NCBI RefSeq assembly: GCF_050571805.1
Contig: NZ_CP192219.1
Direction: 5' to 3' (one strand)
DNA from: Halodesulfovibrio aestuarii
GTDB taxonomy: Bacteria; Desulfobacterota; Desulfovibrionia; Desulfovibrionales; Desulfovibrionaceae
Length of the DNA: 64,000 nt
The position numbers and the translations under genes are program-made. Of this stretch, positions 1 through 8,916 are shown piece after piece. Within the stretch, counting starts at the first letter, position 1, and each line of letters begins with the position of its first letter. The notes beneath the pieces are model-generated. The model was not told the origin of the DNA, ran no database searches, and saw nothing but the letters and a program-made list of their open reading frames with translations.

Positions 1-2
1 GG

Positions 3-1361
3 TATGCCATGGAACTTGGGCATGAACAGGGTGAATTTAACCGCATGTATCAAGGAGTAATCGGTTCAGTAGACGAAGCAACTGTGACCTTTGATAATAC
101 AAAACTGTTCGTGCATCTAACAGATGATTATAAAAATGGCTTATACGACATCCCAAGACTGTGGAAACAGGAAACAGCAGAACAGAAAGCGGCAAACCCT
201 AACCAGTTTGCATCGCTTGAATCAGTTAATGTTCCTCCGGGTGTTAAGATTGAACTATTCCCCGGAAACGTTTCAACACCACAGCGAATTGGACTGAATT
301 ATGAGCCTGAGGTTTCAACGCCTCTTAAACAGGCTTTGATAAGCATGAAGCTGGAAAGCCATATTCATGCGATCATACAAAATAACCTTGCTGGGCGCAT
401 GATGTTCCGTGTTCTCCCTGACGCAAACCCGCAACAAAGTGATACCCTTGATGGGTACGGTGTTTCAAGCGCCTCCTCCACTATGGTTGCTTCTCTTTCA
501 AATCCAAACATTCTGCCCGTAATGACTGCCAAGCAAACTAATCGACACTCGCTATTTATGCGCCCTGTCTATGTTAACTCCAACGACTCAGCCAGCTCCG
601 GTTACAACAGCAATACCTATGGCTTTGTATTGGGGTACAACTATAATATGAACGAGGAGCTTAATGACTGTTACGTAGGTTTCCATGCAGGATACACACG
701 GGGCGATATCCGATACACCGGAGAGGATTACGGAAAACGAAAAGAGTTTGTGGATACCTATTATGGCGGTGTTCACGGCATTAAACGTTTCAATAGCAAC
801 GTACTACTTTCAGGCGAGGCTTCCTTCTTCTACGTTGATAGCGAGATGACAGACGACAATCCAACCAACCGTGAAACCGCCCGCTATGACTCCGTGAGCA
901 TCCGTGCCGAAGCTGATCTGGGATACCTTTGGACGGTAAGCGGACATAACATCATTCCTGAAGTGGGATTGCAATACGTATGGCAGCACCGCGATCCGTT
1001 CACCACAGACAATAAGGATTCAGCAGACATTACATATGGCACCATGGATAATCATGAACTCTATGGTAATGCGCGCGTGAAGTGGACAAAACAGTTTGTT
1101 GCAGTTGAAAATTGGCGTATTACCCCGCTGGTTGGTGTAGGTATCACACAAGTCCTCACAGATGGTGAAATCTCCAACACTATGCGACTTGGCAATGAAA
1201 CCCAACTTGTGGTCGATCAGGATGAAAATACAACCTTTACACCGGAAGCAAACATCACAGTAGCCAAAGATAACTACTACGCCGCAGCAGGCTACACCGG
1301 CGGATTTGGTGGAACAACAAAAAACAACCTGTTCTGGCTCCAGCTTGGCGTAAACTTTTAG
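3..1361 (+). CDS. Autotransporter-type outer-membrane beta-barrel protein, 3' part only
   Basis: The reading frame is open to the left edge, so the true start probably lies outside the window; the first Met is at 9. About residues 1-180 look like the end of a passenger region without obvious repeats. From about residue 185 the sequence has the alternating aromatic and polar strands of an autotransporter barrel (GFVLGYNYNM, YVGFHAGYTRGD, IIPEVGLQYVW). It ends LFWLQLGVNF, with the terminal Phe expected of proteins inserted by the BAM complex. Family knowledge: such barrels anchor a surface-exposed or secreted passenger. The passenger function cannot be read from this fragment. A type V secretion assignment rests on the barrel pattern only. 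Confidence 0.75.
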   Translation, partial: YAMELGHEQGEFNRMYQGVIGSVDEATVTFDNTKLFVHLTDDYKNGLYDIPRLWKQETAEQKAANPNQFASLESVNVPPGVKIELFPGNVSTPQRIGLNYEPEVSTPLKQALISMKLESHIHAIIQNNLAGRMMFRVLPDANPQQSDTLDGYGVSSASSTMVASLSNPNILPVMTAKQTNRHSLFMRPVYVNSNDSASSGYNSNTYGFVLGYNYNMNEELNDCYVGFHAGYTRGDIRYTGEDYGKRKEFVDTYYGGVHGIKRFNSNVLLSGEASFFYVDSEMTDDNPTNRETARYDSVSIRAEADLGYLWTVSGHNIIPEVGLQYVWQHRDPFTTDNKDSADITYGTMDNHELYGNARVKWTKQFVAVENWRITPLVGVGITQVLTDGEISNTMRLGNETQLVVDQDENTTFTPEANITVAKDNYYAAAGYTGGFGGTTKNNLFWLQLGVNF

Positions 1362-1602
1362 GATGTAGCAGGTTAATATGAATAGTTTTATTATTACAGT
1401 ACAGAAAAACGAACGAGGCGGTGGCTAAGTTCACTCTTGCTTATTGCAATTGCCAAATCAGCTATTGGACATCCGTATACTAAAAGATGCACACAGCACC
1501 TCCCCTTCCACGATGATTCAGACCTTAGGAATAGACACGTTCCAAATCTCGCTATATTCTATATTTTTACAACATATATAAAGAGTTAAAGGTTCACGCG
1601 GC

Positions 1603-2184
1603 ATGACAGCCTACTTTAAAGACGACGAATACGAAGACAAAGAATTTACAGGACTGGATTTTGCCGAAGAAAGTATCCGCGATATTTCGTTCTTCAGCTG
1701 CACCTTTGAAAGATGCTCATTTCAATACGCGGATCTGAGCCTTAGTTCTTTCGACAACTGCGACTTCAGCAACTGCAATCTATCGCTGGCAAAATTAGGG
1801 GCAACCCATATCTTTGATGCCAGATTTACAGGTTGCAAGCTTATGGGCATCAACTGGGGAAATGTTAAAGGCCTTTTCAAGGCAGAGTTCACAGATTGCA
1901 TTCTGGACAATGCGGTGTTCCCTGATCTCAATCTGCAACAATTCTCTTTCGACGATTGTTCTTTTACCGGAGCTTCCTTTGTCGGCACCAACCTTTCCCA
2001 TGCGACCTTTGAGTCCTGCGATCTGAAAGACTGCCTTTTCGATTCTGCAAACCTGACACAAGCGGATTTTTCCACCGCGTATGGCTACACGATTGATGTT
2101 TCCAAGAACATCATCACCCGCGCCAAGTTCTCGCTGCCGGAAGCAGTATCGCTACTGCAAAATTTTGATATTGAGATTGTATAA
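1603..2184 (+). CDS. Pentapeptide-repeat protein, Qnr/McbG-like
   Basis: The 193-residue protein consists almost entirely of pentapeptide repeats of the A(D/N)LxX type with Phe or Leu at the central position (CDFSN, CNLSL, ASFVG, TNLSH, ANLTQ). This predicts a right-handed quadrilateral beta helix. The tail, about residues 165-193 (SKNIITRAKFSLPEAVSLLQ and onward), resembles the end of Qnr and McbG proteins, where a short helix closes the coil and mediates dimerisation. Those relatives mimic DNA and protect gyrase from quinolones or microcin B17. Calling this one a topoisomerase protector is an inference; a generic pentapeptide protein is the alternative. It stands alone, with AAAGG about 11 bases before the ATG. 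Confidence 0.8.
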   Translation: MTAYFKDDEYEDKEFTGLDFAEESIRDISFFSCTFERCSFQYADLSLSSFDNCDFSNCNLSLAKLGATHIFDARFTGCKLMGINWGNVKGLFKAEFTDCILDNAVFPDLNLQQFSFDDCSFTGASFVGTNLSHATFESCDLKDCLFDSANLTQADFSTAYGYTIDVSKNIITRAKFSLPEAVSLLQNFDIEIV

Positions 2185-2242
2185 ATTGAGCAACGGTTAG
2201 CCGGAACCATACATATTTTTACAGCTCTGGATGACTAACGTA

Positions 2243-3166
2243 TCAAGGCTGTCTGGTCATGGTATATGTATTAGAATCATTTTTTGGATTGTCTTCTGTA
2301 CGCAAATAATAAAGCGATAAACATAGAAATATGTATGAAATAACCCAAAAAATCCATCCGGGTGAAAAGTCTAAGGTAATCGGTTCTTTGTTATTTATCA
2401 GAGAAATAGCTCCAAATACCATTGGATGCATCACTGTGATGTATAATGCGACAATAAATAACACGGCAGGACGTTGAACGGTCTTCCCCATAACCAGACA
2501 ATTTGCGGTATAGATTATCGAACCTATTGTGTACAAAAAACACGACAACCCAGCAATTATCAGAATTAAAAAAACAAAAAACAAAACTGAAGATTTTTCT
2601 ACTGCTACAAACGGCACCAGTTCTGCGGCAAGCAAAAAGGGCGCAAGCATGTTGTAACTTCGTAAATCGTAAAGATATTCGTCTGAGGCCATAAAAAGCG
2701 CGAGAATAAATGTTATTATACTCAGCACGAAGAGTACGACACGCCAGTCCGTCATCAGGCTTAAAGGCGTCCTATGGTGACAAAACGGACAAAAGATATT
2801 GCTGTATTCAAATGGCTCATCGCAGTAATGGCACGATTTAAGCCTGACACCTTGTACTTGCGATGCATGCTGAAGATCTTCATTCATTTTCAAATTCCGG
2901 GCATGCCAAACAGGTACCAGTGCAGCAATAGGTATTATAATAGCAGAAACTAGATATCGTACCTCTCCTGATAACAACACTAAAACAAACGTAGCGATGA
3001 CAGGCAAAAACATAAACGAATAGAAGAAATATACAAACGATACGAAGCGATATCCCTTTTCTTTCGCAATCAGTGACGAGACTGTGGAGGGACCTACAAG
3101 CACTATCACATAGAATAACGCTATCAAAATGAGTGTCGTATTGTTGTATATCAATTTCAATTCCAT
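2243..3166 (-). CDS. Polytopic membrane protein with a central zinc ribbon, function unknown
   Basis: I do not recognise a named family. The 307-residue protein has two hydrophobic segments near the N terminus (about 8-28 and 42-66) and a third at about 70-87. A soluble loop follows, carrying Cys112-x2-Cys115 and Cys126-x2-Cys129, a classic zinc ribbon. After it come about four more hydrophobic segments and a short polar tail rich in Asn, Asp and Thr. The layout suggests an inner-membrane protein with a small metal-binding cytoplasmic module. GGAA lies about 10 bases before the ATG. A 46-codon frame ends 22 bases upstream and could share its transcript. Confidence 0.7.
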   Translation of the reverse strand: MELKLIYNNTTLILIALFYVIVLVGPSTVSSLIAKEKGYRFVSFVYFFYSFMFLPVIATFVLVLLSGEVRYLVSAIIIPIAALVPVWHARNLKMNEDLQHASQVQGVRLKSCHYCDEPFEYSNIFCPFCHHRTPLSLMTDWRVVLFVLSIITFILALFMASDEYLYDLRSYNMLAPFLLAAELVPFVAVEKSSVLFFVFLILIIAGLSCFLYTIGSIIYTANCLVMGKTVQRPAVLFIVALYITVMHPMVFGAISLINNKEPITLDFSPGWIFWVISYIFLCLSLYYLRTEDNPKNDSNTYTMTRQP

Positions 3167-3188
3167 GCTACCGAATTCCTTTTACGGC

Positions 3189-3329
3189 TTACTCTCGCAC
3201 ATCCTCATTACATAGCAACACCTTGGCAACATAACTCAAGCGTGCAACCTTTTCAGTCCAAATTGCTTCACCAACCAAACTTTTTATCTGAAGTTCTACC
3301 GTAACACATTTTCCCCTGATTGAGTTCAT
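3189..3329 (-). CDS. Possible small gene of 46 codons upstream of the zinc-ribbon membrane protein
   Basis: An ATG frame of 46 codons ends 22 bases before the zinc-ribbon gene on the same strand. The peptide begins MNSIRGKCVTVELQIKSLVG and ends LLCNEDVRE, with ordinary residue use and a central amphipathic stretch. The in-frame stop upstream lies at about 3370, so there is little room for a longer start. No convincing ribosome-binding site is visible: only a G-run about 15 bases before the ATG. It could be a real small protein, the end of a decayed gene, or chance. Confidence 0.3.
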   Translation of the reverse strand: MNSIRGKCVTVELQIKSLVGEAIWTEKVARLSYVAKVLLCNEDVRE

Positions 3330-3843
3330 TTGGTGTTGTCTTTGCCCCCCCGTTGCAAAGGGGTGTCTTCATTCTTTCAAAGAACAACTATCTCTTGCGA
3401 CAAAGCATAAATCGAAACCGTTATGGAAAATAGAGCCCGACTTAGTCTTTCCGCAAGACGGCACACATGCATTTAATCAGAATGACGGATAGTTCCCCTG
3501 ATACACGCGTTATCCGCACCAGAAATCGCACATGAATCTCCCTTCCTCCCGCTAGTCGTTAAAAAAATTACAATTGTAAGCATTTATTTACATTATTCCC
3601 TAAGTAAACATACAAATCGGTCGAAGAGATACCTATGTGCATCCTAATTCCCTATTAAATTGAGATGTTGCATTTTTTTTTGGAAAGCTTGTAAAAAACT
3701 ATAGAGAGGGGGGAGAAGTATTACTTCATATATAAAATCTGACTTTCTTTATTGCTCACTGCAAAAAAGGCATTGAGTAATACGAAAGCTAAACTGTGTC
3801 CGTTTTCAGTACACCTTAACTTACAAACGACTTGAGAGAAGGC
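3330..3843. other. Intergenic region upstream of the chemotaxis receptor
   Basis: About 500 bases without an intact gene. It becomes AT-rich from about 3560, with poly-T at 3671-3680 and a purine run AGAGAGGGGGGAGAAG near 3703-3718. This presumably holds the promoter of the chemotaxis gene, but I see no clear sigma-54, sigma-28 or sigma-70 pair. Confidence 0.4.
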
Positions 3844-6282
3844 ATGCAGTTTTTAAAAAACTTACGTGTTACTGTAAAAATATGGGGTGGGTTCTCCCTT
3901 GTTCTTATTGCAATGACGTTTTTATCTACAGAGTCTATTGTCAACCTTCAGCATAATAAAGACGGTTTCTCTTCATATCGAGAACTTGCACTTGATACAA
4001 ACCTGGCAGGAAAACTTCAGGCAAATATACTGCTCATGAACATTGCGGCCAATGAATACATAAAAAGCAACACACAGACTGCGTTGGACGAATACAAGAT
4101 CCGCGAAACAAATATTTTACAATATCTTAATGCTGCTAAAGAGAACATAAAAGATCAAGAACGTTCTGCGCTTATTCTTTCTATAGAAGAAGATGCTAAA
4201 AAGATCATTGAAGACTTTATAGCTTATCAGGAACAAAACACCATTGTCATGGAGCAACGGTCGGAAGGAGATAAGATAACCACTCAATTAGACAAGATAC
4301 TGAAAGATGCCATGGATTTTTCCAGTAGAACAAACCCGCAGTTTGTACAGGCTCTCTCAAGCAGCGGAACGGCATTTACAAAAGCTCGTATGAATATTTT
4401 AGCAGCACTGTATGACCCTACAGTCCCCCTTGATAAAGAGCATCTCAACTCATTAATGAAACGAACCAAGCGAGAACTTAGAGTTGCTGATAATTTTACA
4501 TACACAACAAATGAGAGTAGCTGGTACAGTAATTGTGACGCATTAATCACCCAATATACGGGAATCGTAGAGAAGCTCTACACCAGTGTTACAACATTAC
4601 AAAAATTAAACGCGGACATCAGCCGTCACGGGCAGCAGGCTGCAACCAAAGCAGAAAAAATCAAACTCTCCGTCATGGAGGGACAAACGACTCTCGGTTC
4701 ACAGATGCTGGCTCACAATGCATCATCACTCAATAACCTGCTCATTATTTCCGCAATAACTCTGCTCATTACTCTGCTACTCTCTTTCTTCACATCACGT
4801 TCCATCACCAAGCCACTGAATCGTATTAATGCCTTTGCAAATTCATTAAGCAAAGGCGACCTCTCCGCCCAGCTTGTTATTACAGAAAAAAATGAAATCG
4901 GTGCCATCGCATCTTCTCTCACCCGAATGGGCAACGCTGTTTCCGGTATGGAACATGAACTTGACAAGCTTGTCTCCGCGGTTGCTTCCGGTGATATTAC
5001 GGAACGAAGTACGATGAGCGAATTTTGCGGCGATTTCCAACGTGTACTGGACAATGCAAACAGTATGGCAGACATGTTCACCCACTTTACGGATGCACTG
5101 CCGCTTCCTGTTCTTATGCTCGATTCCTCACTCAGGGTTCTATACGCCAACACCATGGCCCTATCCATTGCGAACTCATCACTACAAGAATGCAAAGGCA
5201 AACCATCTTCTGCGCTGTTTACTGCAGAAGACTATCAATCCGATGAATGCGCATGTTCCAACGCTATTAAAACAAAATCAATGCAAAGAGCCTCAACCCT
5301 TGTACAGGCTCACGACCAGACTCTCGATGTTGATTACATCGCTGTTCCGATCATGCAGGATGATCAGGCAGTAGGGGTAATGCAGGTTCTACTCGACCAG
5401 ACAGAAATCCGCAGTGCCCAGCGCAGGATTACGTCCGCCGCACAGGAAATTCAAAAAATCTCTGAACGGCTGCAGGCAAACAGCAACGACCTTGCCGGTC
5501 ATTTCAAGGAAGTAAGCGACGGAGTCGAAGTTCAAAGCCAGCGCACGACAGAAACCTCCACGGCTATGGAAGAAATGAACGTATCTGTTTCCGAGGTTGC
5601 CATGAACGCATCCAAAGCACATACCAATGCACAGGAAGCAAAACAGGAGTCCGAAAACTGCTCCACGGTTGTATTCAACGCTGTTCAGTCCATCACTGAA
5701 GTAAGCAATACGACCAGAGAATTACAGCAGAATACATCTGAACTTAGCGAACAAGTCGATGCCATCGGCTCTATTATGAATGTGATTTCAGATATTGCAG
5801 ACCAGACAAACCTGCTGGCACTGAATGCTGCTATTGAGGCAGCGCGCGCGGGTGATGCGGGCAGAGGATTTGCTGTAGTTGCAGACGAAGTACGCAAGCT
5901 TGCGGAAAAAACCATGCAGGCAACGGAACAGGTAACACAAAGCGTGAGCACTATCCAAACCGCTGCACAACGCAACTTTGAAACAGTAAGCAACGCAGCA
6001 CGAACCGTTGAAGAAGCCAACGCTCTTGCCAATGAGTCCGAAGACTCATTGCGTACAATCATGAATCTTATCGATCAGAACTCAACGCAGGTAGGCGAAA
6101 TCGCCACAGCTTCAGAAGAACAGTCCGCAGTCTCTGAACAAATTGCCCGCACTGTTGAGGAAGTGGCAACTATTGTTCAGAAGTCTGCTGAAGAAATTAC
6201 CGTGTCAGCAACTTCCATTCAGGAAATTGCGGCTATGTCTAATGAACTGCATAACCTTGTGGGTGAAATGACAGCGTCCTAA
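3844..6282 (+). CDS. Methyl-accepting chemotaxis protein with HAMP and PAS domains
   Basis: A transmembrane signal transducer that senses a ligand and controls CheA activity. Layout: a first membrane helix at about residues 10-28, a periplasmic helical-bundle sensor of about 270 residues, a second membrane helix at about 295-315 (LLIISAITLLITLLLSFF), a HAMP domain after it, a PAS-like segment (ALPLPVLMLDSSLRVLYAN), and the cytoplasmic coiled-coil signalling domain. The conserved hairpin tip reads ISDIADQTNLLALNAAIEAA and continues to GRGFAVVADEVRKLAEKT. I prefer ATG 3844, preceded by GAGAG; a TTG at 3832 in the same frame is the alternative. No other che genes are nearby. There is no C-terminal CheR-tethering pentapeptide. 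Confidence 0.93.
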   Translation: MQFLKNLRVTVKIWGGFSLVLIAMTFLSTESIVNLQHNKDGFSSYRELALDTNLAGKLQANILLMNIAANEYIKSNTQTALDEYKIRETNILQYLNAAKENIKDQERSALILSIEEDAKKIIEDFIAYQEQNTIVMEQRSEGDKITTQLDKILKDAMDFSSRTNPQFVQALSSSGTAFTKARMNILAALYDPTVPLDKEHLNSLMKRTKRELRVADNFTYTTNESSWYSNCDALITQYTGIVEKLYTSVTTLQKLNADISRHGQQAATKAEKIKLSVMEGQTTLGSQMLAHNASSLNNLLIISAITLLITLLLSFFTSRSITKPLNRINAFANSLSKGDLSAQLVITEKNEIGAIASSLTRMGNAVSGMEHELDKLVSAVASGDITERSTMSEFCGDFQRVLDNANSMADMFTHFTDALPLPVLMLDSSLRVLYANTMALSIANSSLQECKGKPSSALFTAEDYQSDECACSNAIKTKSMQRASTLVQAHDQTLDVDYIAVPIMQDDQAVGVMQVLLDQTEIRSAQRRITSAAQEIQKISERLQANSNDLAGHFKEVSDGVEVQSQRTTETSTAMEEMNVSVSEVAMNASKAHTNAQEAKQESENCSTVVFNAVQSITEVSNTTRELQQNTSELSEQVDAIGSIMNVISDIADQTNLLALNAAIEAARAGDAGRGFAVVADEVRKLAEKTMQATEQVTQSVSTIQTAAQRNFETVSNAARTVEEANALANESEDSLRTIMNLIDQNSTQVGEIATASEEQSAVSEQIARTVEEVATIVQKSAEEITVSATSIQEIAAMSNELHNLVGEMTAS

Positions 6283-6304
6283 TAACCAACAATACTGTAG
6301 ACAT

Positions 6305-6343
6305 AAAAAATGCCCCGATGAATACATTCATCGGGGCATTTTT
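6305..6343. terminator. Two-way rho-independent terminator between mcp and mgtE
   Basis: A perfect stem TGCCCCGATGAA / TTCATCGGGGCA with an A-run on the left and a T-run on the right. It serves the convergent chemotaxis and mgtE genes. Confidence 0.9.
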
Positions 6344-6356
6344 ATATGTTACTACA

Positions 6357-7739
6357 TTATAAAATAAACATCGTTGCCAGACCGAGGAAGATAAGGAATC
6401 CAAAGCCGTCGGTAAGCGTTGTTAAGAATATGCTTGAAGCCTGTGCCGGATCACGCCCGAGCTCTTTAAGAATAAGCGGTATAGACGCACCGGCAAGTGC
6501 GCCCAGCAACATATCAAGTGCCAGAGCGCTGGCCATTACTTGGGCTAACAGTACATTCTGCGTAAACAGGAATACCCCGATCATAACCAGCAGACTGACA
6601 ATGAGTCCTGTCAGTGCACCAACCTTTGCTTCACGCAGTACTGCTTTCCAACTTTTACCACGGTCAAACCGCTCAACTGCAAGTTGACGAATCATAACAG
6701 CAAGCGCCTGCTGTCCGGTATTTCCTGCCTGGTTTGCTACAATCGGCATGAGTACAGCAAGGATTGCCATTTGAGCGATGGAACCTTCAAACAAGAAAAC
6801 CACATACGCAGATATGCTGGAGTTCATCATATTAATAAACAGCCACGGCAGGCGAACCTTTACAGATTCCAGCCACGGGGTGTCGACAGTTTCGTCCTGA
6901 CCAGCACCTACCATGCCGAGCATATCTTCGGATGCTTCTTCGTGGATAATATCAATAACGTCGTCATAGGTAACGACGCCAAGCAATCGGCCTTCGTAGT
7001 CCACAACAGGCATTGCCATAAAATTGTAGCGGGACAATAGATGCGCTACATTTTCTTTATCTTCATCAAAGACTACAGAAATAAGGCTTTGATCAGAAAG
7101 CTTTTCTTCGAGAACTGTACCGGGACGGCACAGCAGCAAGTTACGCAGAGAAAGAACACCTACAAGCCGCTCCTCACTATCCACAATATATGCATAGTAC
7201 GGGATCTCTTTATCTTCCATCTCGCGGCGGATGTGCATAATGGCCTGATCTGCGGTAAGATCCTGACTGAGAATAATAATCTCAGTGTTCATAATACCAC
7301 CCGCAGTATCCGGATCAAAAGCGAGCAGATTACGAATTTCTTCCGCATCGTCGGCTTCTAACCGTTCAAGCAGGACATCTCTGTGTTCTTCATCCAACTC
7401 ATCAAGAACGTCTGTCGCATCATCCGGAGACATCTCCGAAAGAATTCGTACAGCAACATCAACATCAAGGTTCTCGATAATATCCGTCTGGGCGCGCTCT
7501 TCCATTTCGGCAAGTGCTTCCGCAGCATCTTCACTGGAAAGATGCTCCATCATACAAACCTGCTTTTCAATGGAGAGATTTTCTATATGATCAGCGGCGT
7601 CTGCCGGGTGGGCAAACTCGCCGGTATAAATAGAATTAACTTCATCACGGCAGTTATTTTGAGGTGTAACTACCTTATTTTCCTCAGAAGCTTTTCCTAC
7701 TTTATCTTGTTTGTTATGCTGCTTTTTTGTGTCAGTCAT
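6357..7739 (-). CDS. mgtE: Magnesium transporter MgtE
   Basis: A Mg2+ channel/transporter of the inner membrane. The 460-residue protein has the usual order. First comes an N-terminal superhelical domain (LSSEDAAEALAEMEE, MSPDDATDVLDELDEEHRD). Two CBS domains follow (VGVLSLRNLLL and LGVVTYDDVIDIIHEE). Five membrane helices close the protein, with the conserved PIVANQAGNTGQQALAV segment and the GALAGASIPLILKELGRDPA end. In this family the acidic N domain and CBS pair act as a Mg2+ sensor that closes the pore. The first 40 residues are a polar, Lys- and Gln-rich extension. The gene is divergent from nadC, and I could not find a magnesium riboswitch in the short leader. Confidence 0.95.
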   Translation of the reverse strand: MTDTKKQHNKQDKVGKASEENKVVTPQNNCRDEVNSIYTGEFAHPADAADHIENLSIEKQVCMMEHLSSEDAAEALAEMEERAQTDIIENLDVDVAVRILSEMSPDDATDVLDELDEEHRDVLLERLEADDAEEIRNLLAFDPDTAGGIMNTEIIILSQDLTADQAIMHIRREMEDKEIPYYAYIVDSEERLVGVLSLRNLLLCRPGTVLEEKLSDQSLISVVFDEDKENVAHLLSRYNFMAMPVVDYEGRLLGVVTYDDVIDIIHEEASEDMLGMVGAGQDETVDTPWLESVKVRLPWLFINMMNSSISAYVVFLFEGSIAQMAILAVLMPIVANQAGNTGQQALAVMIRQLAVERFDRGKSWKAVLREAKVGALTGLIVSLLVMIGVFLFTQNVLLAQVMASALALDMLLGALAGASIPLILKELGRDPAQASSIFLTTLTDGFGFLIFLGLATMFIL

Positions 7740-7779
7740 GCTCTACCACCTGAGACCCACGAGCGTGTGAAATTTATCA

Positions 7780-7822
7780 TTTGTCAAGACCGCTTGACGA
7801 AACTGTCGCAGCCACCTAAACA
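7780..7822. promoter_or_regulatory. Possible divergent promoter elements between mgtE and nadC
   Basis: TGTCAAGACCGCTTGACG at about 7782-7799 contains two -35-like hexamers back to back, TTGACA on the minus strand and TTGACG on the plus strand. The plus-strand box (7794-7799) is followed after 17 bases by TAAACA (7817-7822). The minus-strand box has no good -10. The inner palindrome GTCAAG-N4-CTTGAC could instead be an operator. Confidence 0.35.
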
Positions 7823-7899
7823 CCGCCTAAGAGGGTTGGAACGACCCCCACTCTCTTGGCTTTGTGCCTCTACCATTAAGAGGGTCAATAACACAATCC

Positions 7900-8775
7900 A
7901 TGCACACAGAAAAATTTGACTCATTTTTTCAAGGTAACGCCAGAATCTACCTGAATAACGCGATTGAACTGGCGTTAGAAGAAGATGGTCCGGATCTTAC
8001 TTCGGAAGGAATTTTCCCTTCCGGGCACAAGTTATCTGCGAAAATTATCAGCAAAGAAGACACGTTAGTCGTCGGATTACCGCTTATTCCGCTTATCATG
8101 GACGCATGTGCTGATACAGAATGGTCATGGAGTGCCCTAGCCAATGAGGGTGATTTTGTTCCAGACCGAACCGTAGTAGCAACTATTGAGGCTGACGCAA
8201 GTCATTTGCTAAAAGCAGAACGTGTTATACTTAATTTTATAACACACCTTTCCGGCATTGCGAACCTGACAAAACTATATGTCGACCAGCTGGCGAGTTC
8301 CGGCACTGCGTTACTGGATACGCGTAAAACGCTGCCTTGTCTTCGTTATCCTGAAAAATATGCTGTTATTATGGGTGGCGGGCAAAACCACCGTAAAGAC
8401 TTAACAGAAATTCTCATGTTAAAGGACAATCATATTGACCTTGCAGGCAATATGACAGAAGCCGTTAAGAAGCTCCGCGCCACCTATTTCCCATGTCCGC
8501 CAATTGAAGTAGAGTGCCGCAATATGGCAGAAGTGCGCGAAGCTGTTGCTTGTCATGCAGACAGAATCATGCTGGACAATATGGATATCCCTGCTATTCA
8601 GGAAGCACTTAAACTTATTCCTGAATCCATTGAAACCGAAGTAAGCGGCGGAGTAACACTTGACACAATTCGCAGTATTGCTCTTGCTTCTGACTCAGGA
8701 CCGACTTACATATCGGTAGGGAGATTAACTCACTCTGCCCCTATTGCAGATTTCAGCATGCTTGTAAGTGAATAA
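7900..8775 (+). CDS. nadC: Nicotinate-nucleotide pyrophosphorylase (quinolinate phosphoribosyltransferase)
   Basis: Converts quinolinate and PRPP to nicotinate mononucleotide, CO2 and pyrophosphate, the third step of de novo NAD synthesis. The family signature is intact: DTRKTLPCLRYPEKYAV, then GGGQNHRKDL, then MLKDNH. Later come the barrel motifs VECRN, MLDNM and EVSGGV that line the quinolinate and PRPP sites. ATG 7900 gives 291 residues, the usual length; a GTG at 7864 in the same frame would add 12 residues of little character. GAGGG lies about 15 bases upstream, rather far. It opens a nadC-nadA-nadB cluster. Confidence 0.95.
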   Translation: MHTEKFDSFFQGNARIYLNNAIELALEEDGPDLTSEGIFPSGHKLSAKIISKEDTLVVGLPLIPLIMDACADTEWSWSALANEGDFVPDRTVVATIEADASHLLKAERVILNFITHLSGIANLTKLYVDQLASSGTALLDTRKTLPCLRYPEKYAVIMGGGQNHRKDLTEILMLKDNHIDLAGNMTEAVKKLRATYFPCPPIEVECRNMAEVREAVACHADRIMLDNMDIPAIQEALKLIPESIETEVSGGVTLDTIRSIALASDSGPTYISVGRLTHSAPIADFSMLVSE

Positions 8776-8808
8776 GCCCTCATTATACAGATTGAGACAG
8801 AACCGTAC

Positions 8809-8882
8809 AGTGCAACATGCGAGATAAATTAGTATTTATAAATAGTTAACGCCATGTGTTTTTTTTAAACGCGTGCTGCACT
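8809..8882 (+). promoter_or_regulatory. Long imperfect stem in the nadC-nadA intergenic leader
   Basis: AGTGCAACATGCG (8809-8821) and CGCGTGCTGCACT (8870-8882) can pair over 13 positions, with one G-U wobble and one mismatch. They enclose an AT-rich loop that ends in a T-run. The stem closes 34 bases before the nadA start, so it may act in mRNA stability or control of nadA. Confidence 0.35.
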
Positions 8883-8916
8883 ACATTGTCAGCAATCTGA
8901 ATCTGGAGAATAAATA

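Noticed and set aside
1480..1570. tRNA-like sequence around GTTCCAAATCTC
   Set aside because: The T-arm match is poor and no acceptor stem or other arms can be folded; no tRNA gene was found in the window.
7740..7899. Magnesium riboswitch (M-box) before mgtE
   Set aside because: The 160-base divergent gap is too short, and the conserved M-box segments are not visible on the minus strand.
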